From positions 1 to 38,102 of the forward strand of contig JAJRQE010000295.1 in the NCBI GenBank assembly GCA_024280415.1: a DNA stretch of 38,102 nt. Direction: 5' to 3'. Positions within the stretch are counted from its first letter, which is position 1. Every line of letters starts with the position of its first letter. This stretch comes from Spirochaetota bacterium. GTDB lineage: Bacteria > Spirochaetota > Spirochaetia > B11-G9. Position numbers and translations under genes: made by a program. Shown here one piece after another: positions 32,590-38,102 of the stretch. The notes beneath the pieces were generated by a model that worked only from the letters and a program-made list of their open reading frames with translations, made no database searches and had not been told where the DNA came from.

Positions 32590-33696
32590 ATGAAGCAGTA
32601 TAATGTAGTCTTTACAGGTGGCGGTACCGGAGGGCATGTATTCCCCGGAATTGCCGTTGCAGAGAAATTAATTGAATCATCAAAAGAGGGTAATCTTAAA
32701 CTCCACTGGGTTGGAAACAGGAAAGGGATGGAGAAGGATATTGTTGAAAGATTTAACTTCTCTTTTTATTCAATTCCGGCTGGTAAGCTGAGACGTTATT
32801 TTTCCATACAGAATTTTATTGATATTTTTAAAATAGCTGCTGGTTTTTTTGTATCAATCCTGATTTTAAGGAAATTAAAGGCAGATCTTCTGTTTTCGAA
32901 GGGGGGCTTTGTAACTGTACCTCCTGTTCTGGCTGCAAAACTGTTGGGAATACCTGTAATTTCCCATGAGTCAGACCTGGATCCCGGTCTTGCAACAAGA
33001 ATTAATGGGCGGTTTTCTGATATTATGCTCTTTGCCTATCTGGAAACTATGAATTTATGGAAGAAACCTTTTTCCGAACAGAAAGTTTTTGTATATGGGA
33101 ACCCTGTCCGGAAGGAGATTACAAAGGGGAAAGCTGAGAAGGGGAGAGCTCTGCTGAATATACCCGTAGGAATGAAGGTTATTCTTGTTCTCGGGGGAAG
33201 TCAGGGTGCATTAGAGGTCAACAAATTAATCGAAGAGATTTCACAGGAACTGTGCCGGGAATATTTTGTAGTACATCAGATGGGCTCTCTTACTTTTAAG
33301 GAATCAGTTCTGAAAAATTATGTGACCAGGGCTTTCTTTACAGATGAATTTCCTGATATTCTTGCATCAGCAGATCTTGTTGTCTCCCGGGCAGGAGCAG
33401 GTACCCTTTGGGAAAGTGGTGTAATGGGGAAACCTTCTGTCCTTATACCCCTTGGTACAGGCAGTTCCAGGGGAGATCAGATGAGGAATGCAGAGTATTT
33501 TGTTTCCAGAGATGCTGCTGTAGTTCTAACGGGGGACGGGGTAACACCCACAGCTCTTTTATCGCAGATAAAGCAAATTATGGATAACAGAGGGTTTTCC
33601 GAACAATTGAGCAGGTCTGTAAATAAAATTTGTAATGGAAACAGCAGTGAAATGATTGCTGAGATTATAGAAAAAAAACTTTCAGGAGGAGTTTAG
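32590..33696 (+). CDS. murG: UDP-GlcNAc:undecaprenyl-PP-MurNAc-pentapeptide transferase
   Basis: 368 residues. It makes lipid II from lipid I on the inner face of the membrane. The diphosphate loop GGGTGGHVFPGIAVAEKL lies at 10-27; further GT28 motifs are SKGGFVTVPPVLAAKL, HESDLDPGLATRI, LVLGGSQGALEVN, and the UDP-GlcNAc site VVSRAGAGTLWESGVMGKPS followed by GDQMRNAEYF. First of five plus-strand genes with gaps of 1-3 bases or overlaps. Confidence 0.97.
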   Translation: MKQYNVVFTGGGTGGHVFPGIAVAEKLIESSKEGNLKLHWVGNRKGMEKDIVERFNFSFYSIPAGKLRRYFSIQNFIDIFKIAAGFFVSILILRKLKADLLFSKGGFVTVPPVLAAKLLGIPVISHESDLDPGLATRINGRFSDIMLFAYLETMNLWKKPFSEQKVFVYGNPVRKEITKGKAEKGRALLNIPVGMKVILVLGGSQGALEVNKLIEEISQELCREYFVVHQMGSLTFKESVLKNYVTRAFFTDEFPDILASADLVVSRAGAGTLWESGVMGKPSVLIPLGTGSSRGDQMRNAEYFVSRDAAVVLTGDGVTPTALLSQIKQIMDNRGFSEQLSRSVNKICNGNSSEMIAEIIEKKLSGGV

Positions 33697-33697
33697 G

Positions 33698-34183
33698 GTG
33701 AATATTGTTGCATTTGATATTGTAAGTATAATAGTGCTGCTGATATTGGCAGTTCGGGGGGCTTTCAGAGGGTTTATTGCAGAGATAATGGCAATGGCAT
33801 CTCTTATTGTAGGGATAATAATAGCAGTTATTTTTACCCATCCGGTTTCGATTCTTCTTCAGAAATATATTGGCGAATCGTTCTGGAATACCATTATTGC
33901 ATTTCTGGGACTTTTTCTAATAAGTTATTTAATTATAAAAATATTTGAAAATTCTCTCAATGCACTGGTAGAAAAGGTTCAGCTGGAAAAACTCGATCAG
34001 TCCCTTGGGTTTTTCCTGGGACTGATCGAGGGCGTCCTTCTTCTTATTATTATTGTTTTTCTTTTAAGAGTACAGCCTCTTTTTAATATTGAGACTCTGT
34101 TTCAGGACAGCTTTGCTGCATCAGTGGCTGATAAAATAATTCCCTACGGAACTAAAATTATTGAAGAAGGGATAAACAGCTAA
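33698..34183 (+). CDS. CvpA family membrane protein
   Basis: 161 residues from GTG at 33698, behind AGGAGG and one base after the murG stop. Four hydrophobic segments and the CvpA pattern near the start (DIVSIIVLLILAVRGAFRGF) are visible. CvpA-like proteins were named for colicin V production; their cellular role is unsettled but is envelope-related. Sits between murG and the clamp-loader gene. Confidence 0.8.
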   Translation: MNIVAFDIVSIIVLLILAVRGAFRGFIAEIMAMASLIVGIIIAVIFTHPVSILLQKYIGESFWNTIIAFLGLFLISYLIIKIFENSLNALVEKVQLEKLDQSLGFFLGLIEGVLLLIIIVFLLRVQPLFNIETLFQDSFAASVADKIIPYGTKIIEEGINS

Positions 34184-34185
34184 AG

Positions 34186-35382
34186 GTGTTTGAAAATATT
34201 CTTAACCATCCTGAAGTCGTAACCGGCCTTGCAGAGGAGATTAATGGGAAAACACTTCCTGCTTCTCTCCTGTTTTACGGAGATAAGTATACCGGAAAAT
34301 TAACTACTGCTCTTGAGCTGGCAAGGATTCTTTCCTGTGAAAATAATGGCCTTTGGACTTGCAGCTGCAGATCCTGTGAAGAGCACAGGGTTCTCATTTC
34401 TCCATCTACTGTTATGCTTGGAAACCGTTATTTTCTTGAAGAGATAGAGGCCTGTGCGGATATACTGAACCGCCACAGGCAGTTAACAGGTCAGTATCAG
34501 TTTGTCCGATCCATAAGAAAACTTACCAGAAGGTTTGATCAGTATATCTGGAAAGGAATGGAGAACAAAATAAAAGGGCTCCCGGGAGAGCTGGAAAAAA
34601 TTGGGACAATACTCGAATTATTAAATCCCGGAAAAGAACTTCCTGCCGGGAAAAAACTTGAAAAACTTACTTCGAATGCTTTGAAGATATGCACTAAGAT
34701 TACAGAATATATCAGCAGCGATAATATTCCTATTAATCAGATTCGAAATATTACATACTGGACCCATACAACTTTTTCCGGCAGAGCAAGAATTGTAATT
34801 ATTGAAGGTGCTGAGAGTATGGGAGAATCCTCCAGAAATTCACTTCTTAAAATACTGGAGGAACCTCCGGCAGGGGTTTATTTTATACTGATCAGTACCC
34901 GGAAAAACCTTATAATTCCCACACTGCTCTCCAGGGTTCGCCCATATAATTTCCGTACAAGAACCAATATTGAAGACCGGGCTATTATAAAAAGAATTTT
35001 CAGGGATGACTCCGATGGTTATATAAATTTAAGAGATTTTTTTATGGGAATGAATGGAGTAAACCTTACTCTTTTGCGGCAATATTCATCCCATGCTTTG
35101 GATATTCTTATAAATAAAAAAGAGATTAGAATTGATGATTTTTCAGAAGTACTCTCTATTATTGATGAAAAACATATTCTGCGGATTTTTTTAGAGGAAC
35201 TTCTGATTCTTATTCAGGATAAATGTATTGGAACTATCGATCCGGAAATTGATATTCCCCTCAATACACTTCAGAAATGGAATCTATTGATACAGCAGAC
35301 AATGCATAACCGAATTAGTTATAATCAGAATACACGACTTCTTTTTGAGACACTACTATACAGGATGAGGGAAGCAGTTTGA
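34186..35382 (+). CDS. holB: DNA polymerase III delta-prime/DnaX-type clamp-loader subunit
   Basis: 398 residues from GTG at 34186, two bases after the cvpA stop. The AAA clamp-loader fold is visible: a degenerate P-loop (GDKYTGKLT, 32-40), zinc cysteines at about 51, 59, 61 and 64 (WTCSCRSCEEH), then IIEGAESMGESSRNSLLKIL, EEPPAGVYFILIST and LSRVRPYNF. The weak P-loop, lacking the GxxGxGKT consensus, fits the non-hydrolysing delta-prime subunit better than DnaX. An insert of about 90 residues (about 85-175) separates the zinc module from the Walker B-like region. The stop overlaps the next start. Confidence 0.8.
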   Translation: MFENILNHPEVVTGLAEEINGKTLPASLLFYGDKYTGKLTTALELARILSCENNGLWTCSCRSCEEHRVLISPSTVMLGNRYFLEEIEACADILNRHRQLTGQYQFVRSIRKLTRRFDQYIWKGMENKIKGLPGELEKIGTILELLNPGKELPAGKKLEKLTSNALKICTKITEYISSDNIPINQIRNITYWTHTTFSGRARIVIIEGAESMGESSRNSLLKILEEPPAGVYFILISTRKNLIIPTLLSRVRPYNFRTRTNIEDRAIIKRIFRDDSDGYINLRDFFMGMNGVNLTLLRQYSSHALDILINKKEIRIDDFSEVLSIIDEKHILRIFLEELLILIQDKCIGTIDPEIDIPLNTLQKWNLLIQQTMHNRISYNQNTRLLFETLLYRMREAV

Positions 35383-36539
35383 GAAAATTTTTTCAGAAGG
35401 CACTTAAGAAAATTGATAAACTCGGTATTGATCAGATAAGGGATCTGTTAAAGGATCTTACAACCGAAAATGAGCTCCTGGAAATAGTTCTTGACTCTAT
35501 GACAGATGGAATTCTGGTTACAGATACAAATAACAGACTAATATTTCACAACCGACGGTCTGAACGCCTTATCCCTTTCTTTTCCGGGGATCCTGACGAT
35601 TCCATAATATGGGAAGTAATTGATGACAGGGATATTGCCGGTTTTGTCGAAAAATCGATACTCAATGCGGAAAAGGGGAGTGAGGAAGAATTTACAATAA
35701 ATATCCGGGGAGTTACTAAAACTCTGTGGCTGGATATTATGCCTGTAGTTAAAGATGGTTCAATTCAGGGTAATTTACTGCATATTTCTGATGTAACCGA
35801 AAGGAAAAAAAGAGACAGCAGACTTCGAAGGGCAGAGAATCTTGCTTCTCTTACAACTCTCGCGGCAGGTGTTGCCCACGAAATTAAAAATCCCCTGGGG
35901 TCAATCGGTATTCACATTCAGCTTATGCAGAAGTCCCTTAAAAGAGATCATAAGCTGGAGGAGGTAAAAGCTGGAAGATATCTGGAGATTCTTAATGAGG
36001 AAGTTGAGCGCCTTAATGATATTATTGTAGACTTTCTGTTTGCAGTCCGACCCATGAATCCTACTATGGAAAAATCTGATTTAAATAAAGTTATCTCTGA
36101 ACTTTTGGAATTTGTGAAGTTTGAACTTGAAGAAGCATCTGTAACTATTGACTGTGATTTGCAGCAGGGGCTTCCTAAACTGGAAATAGATGAAAAATAT
36201 ATGAAACAGGCACTCCTGAATATTATAAAGAATGCAGTTGCCGCCATGCCGAAAGGGGGAGTCCTCTATTTTAAAACTGCCCGAGATGATTCCTTTATAC
36301 ATATCTATATCTGTGATACAGGTATCGGAATATCAGAAGAAAACATGGCAAAGATATTTGAACCCTATTTTACAACTAAGCAATTTGGTTCGGGTCTGGG
36401 ACTTACTGTTGTCTATAAAATTATCAAGGAACATGGCGGTGATATAATTCTTGAATCTGTAGAGGGGGAGGGTACGACTTTTACAATAAATCTCCCCATT
36501 CCTCAGGTAGACAAGAGGCTGCTGGACTGGAAGGGGTAG
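35379..36539 (+). CDS. PAS-domain histidine kinase (NtrB-like)
   Basis: 386 residues from TTG at 35379, overlapping the holB stop (TTGA). No membrane segment, so it is cytoplasmic. An N-terminal helix, a PAS domain at about 35-140 (MTDGILVTDTNNRLIFHNRR), HisKA with H167 (LAAGVAHEIKNPLGSIGIHI), and an ATPase with N-box NIIKNAVAAMP, G1 CDTGIGIS and G2 SGLGLTVVYKIIKEHGG. The H-box is of the NtrB/AtoS type. Phosphorylates the adjacent NtrC-type regulator; the signal is unknown. Confidence 0.88.
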   Translation: MRKFFQKALKKIDKLGIDQIRDLLKDLTTENELLEIVLDSMTDGILVTDTNNRLIFHNRRSERLIPFFSGDPDDSIIWEVIDDRDIAGFVEKSILNAEKGSEEEFTINIRGVTKTLWLDIMPVVKDGSIQGNLLHISDVTERKKRDSRLRRAENLASLTTLAAGVAHEIKNPLGSIGIHIQLMQKSLKRDHKLEEVKAGRYLEILNEEVERLNDIIVDFLFAVRPMNPTMEKSDLNKVISELLEFVKFELEEASVTIDCDLQQGLPKLEIDEKYMKQALLNIIKNAVAAMPKGGVLYFKTARDDSFIHIYICDTGIGISEENMAKIFEPYFTTKQFGSGLGLTVVYKIIKEHGGDIILESVEGEGTTFTINLPIPQVDKRLLDWKG

Positions 36540-36542
36540 GAC

Positions 36543-37898
36543 GTGAAACTGAATATACTTATAGTGGATGACGAAAAGAATATCAGAGAGGGTCTTGGAC
36601 AGTCACTCGAGATGGACGGTTATAATATTCTTCTTGGAAAGAACGGTAGAGAGGGGCTGAATTTAATTAATAATAATGAAGTGGATCTTGTCATAACAGA
36701 TTTAAGAATGCCGGAAATGTCCGGAGCGGAGCTTCTAAAGCAGGTTACAGCCTCTAATCCTACCTTGCCCGTAATTATTCTTACAGGACACGGAACTATT
36801 GAATCTGCAGTAACTGCCATGAGAGATGGTGCTTTTGACTTTCTCACCAAGCCTGTCAATCTGGATAGACTTTCTCTTCTGGTAAAAAGAGCCCTCGCCA
36901 ACAGACAACTGGTTCTTAAGCACAGAGAACTACAGGATGAGATCGATAAGCTTAGCAGACGGAACAAATTTTCAAGTATAATCGGCAAGAGTGCTCCTAT
37001 GCGCAGGGTTCTGGATATTGTTGAACAGGTGGCTGCAACTAAGGCTTCTGTCCTTATTACCGGAGAAAGCGGTGTTGGGAAGGAACTTGTTGCTCATGCA
37101 ATTCATAATCTTTCTCAGCGTAAGAATAAGAAAATGGTGGAAGTACACTGCTCTGCTCTATCTGAATCTTTGCTGGAAAGTGAATTATTCGGTCACGAAA
37201 AAGGTTCCTTTACCGGTGCCATTGCCAGAAAAATAGGACGTTTTGAGGCCTCTGACGGGGGAACGATTTTTTTGGATGAAATTGGTGAGATATCTCCCCA
37301 TGTTCAGATAAAACTTCTAAGAGTTTTGCAGGAGAAGAAATTTGAGAGAGTAGGCGGAGAGACTACTCTCGAGGTGGATATCAGGATCCTTTCTGCTACC
37401 AACAGGGATCTAAAAGAGGAGACAGAAAAAGGAAACTTCAGGGAAGATCTTTTTTATCGCCTCAATGTTGTTAATATTCATGTTCCCCCGTTGAGAGAGC
37501 GGAAAGAGGATGTCGAATTACTGGCAGCCGCATTTTTAAAAGAATTTTCCGAAGAAAACGGAAAAAATATTACAGGTATTGATCAAAAAGCACGTCTTGC
37601 GCTTTATAATTACAGCTGGCCTGGAAATATACGTGAACTTCGTAATTGTCTCGAAAGTGCCGTAGTTATGTGTAAGAGTTCTATTATAACCAGAGATGAT
37701 CTGCCTGCTACTATAAGCTCCGGTTCAGATGAGGATTCAGTTAAAATACCAATTGGAATAAGTATGGATGAAGCAGAAAGAGCTATTATAAAAGCTACTC
37801 TCTTCCATGAAAACGGGAATAAGACGCGCACTGCAGAGATACTTGGAATAGGGAGGAAGACCCTTCATCGTAAAATTAATGAGTATGGTCTGAACTAA
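36543..37898 (+). CDS. NtrC-family sigma54-dependent response regulator
   Basis: 451 residues from GTG at 36543, behind AAGGGG and three bases after the kinase. Receiver with D53 (LVITDLRMPEMSG); AAA+ domain with Walker A GESGVGKE (174-181), the sigma54-contact loop GSFTGA (221-226), Walker B GGTIFLDEIGEI and arginine-finger region FREDLFYRLNVV; and a C-terminal Fis-type helix-turn-helix (TRTAEILGIGRKTLHRKINE). It activates sigma54 promoters. The kinase-regulator pair at the end of a murG operon resembles Treponema; regulated genes are not evident here. Confidence 0.92.
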   Translation: MKLNILIVDDEKNIREGLGQSLEMDGYNILLGKNGREGLNLINNNEVDLVITDLRMPEMSGAELLKQVTASNPTLPVIILTGHGTIESAVTAMRDGAFDFLTKPVNLDRLSLLVKRALANRQLVLKHRELQDEIDKLSRRNKFSSIIGKSAPMRRVLDIVEQVAATKASVLITGESGVGKELVAHAIHNLSQRKNKKMVEVHCSALSESLLESELFGHEKGSFTGAIARKIGRFEASDGGTIFLDEIGEISPHVQIKLLRVLQEKKFERVGGETTLEVDIRILSATNRDLKEETEKGNFREDLFYRLNVVNIHVPPLRERKEDVELLAAAFLKEFSEENGKNITGIDQKARLALYNYSWPGNIRELRNCLESAVVMCKSSIITRDDLPATISSGSDEDSVKIPIGISMDEAERAIIKATLFHENGNKTRTAEILGIGRKTLHRKINEYGLN

Positions 37899-38102
37899 CT
37901 CTGTCTCGCGATTTCCCAGGCTTTAATTCGCTGGAATGAGATATTGAGGGATTTGGTTTTGTCTGTAGCACTGTAAAGCAATTCCTTCGAACTGTTGTTT
38001 TTGTCGGGATGATATTTAATAATCAGCTGTTTGTAAGCCTTTTTAGCTACAGGAAAATCTGCTCCAAACGGAATACCGAGTAATTCATAATCAGGCTTTA
38101 GA
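37895..38102 (-). CDS. Protein with C-terminal J domain (partial)
   Basis: The minus strand from the right edge reads 68 codons ending at TAG 37897-37895. They form a J domain: DYELLGIPFGADFPVAKKAY, then the invariant HPD motif in IKYHPDKNNSS and a last helix ISFQRIKAWEIARQS. The J domain is at the C-terminus and its third helix is shortened or diverged. It would stimulate DnaK. Because the start is off the window, the N-terminal part is unknown. Its stop overlaps that of the convergent regulator. Confidence 0.75.
   Translation of the reverse strand, partial: LKPDYELLGIPFGADFPVAKKAYKQLIIKYHPDKNNSSKELLYSATDKTKSLNISFQRIKAWEIARQS

Overview
The window looks like a chromosomal segment of an AT-rich, double-membraned, free-living spirochaete. 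This is inference. It rests on the gene string murG - cvpA - DNA polymerase III delta-prime - PAS histidine kinase - NtrC-type regulator, which resembles the arrangement I recall from Treponema, together with a beta-barrel outer-membrane protein, several lipoproteins, Rpn-family nucleases and a chemotaxis transducer. No rRNA, tRNA or CRISPR array was seen.

1-5.9 kb is a degraded accessory island. Its organising feature is a gene family resembling the DNA-phosphorothioation-associated putative methyltransferase. The 5' part of this gene appears three times in the same orientation: 1-382, which runs off the left edge and may be intact; 2564-2761; and 3813-3959. A fourth copy at 4722-5733 lacks the N-terminus but has the rest. 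Between the copies lie a YgiT-type antitoxin with a DUF4258 toxin killed by a stop codon, a ParE/RelE remnant, a CoiA-like zinc-ribbon protein divergent from an integrase-SAM-like protein, an Rpn nuclease, and an apparently intact RelE toxin-antitoxin pair. A second relE, reduced by a 211-bp deletion, closes the island. A 232-bp direct repeat (1-232 and 5502-5733) brackets it.

6.0-16.2 kb is housekeeping DNA: an MFS transporter and a membrane protein ending in a 19-bp-stem hairpin shared with a convergent AAA ATPase, a short lipoprotein gene, then rnhA, an HtrA-like protease, uvrB, an SH3 lipoprotein and a DUF445 membrane protein on the plus strand.

16.2-20.3 kb (minus) is a thiamine uptake operon, thiB-thiP-thiQ, behind a sigma70-like promoter and a clear TPP riboswitch. 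The 600-bp gap that follows holds small hairpins and coding remnants, one of them Rpn-like.

20.9-23.7 kb (plus) carries a solitary leuB and an unusual soluble chemotaxis transducer joined to a solute-binding domain. 23.7-30.8 kb (minus) is a complete phosphate operon, pstS-pstC-pstA-pstB-phoU-phoB-phoR, with very tight gene spacing and a candidate Pho box of four repeats at exact 11-bp steps. Its pstC is split by one in-frame TAG. Next is a lipoprotein and beta-barrel pair (30.9-32.4 kb, minus).

32.6-37.9 kb (plus) is the coupled murG-cvpA-holB-histidine kinase-NtrC operon. The window ends inside a convergent gene for a protein with a C-terminal J domain.
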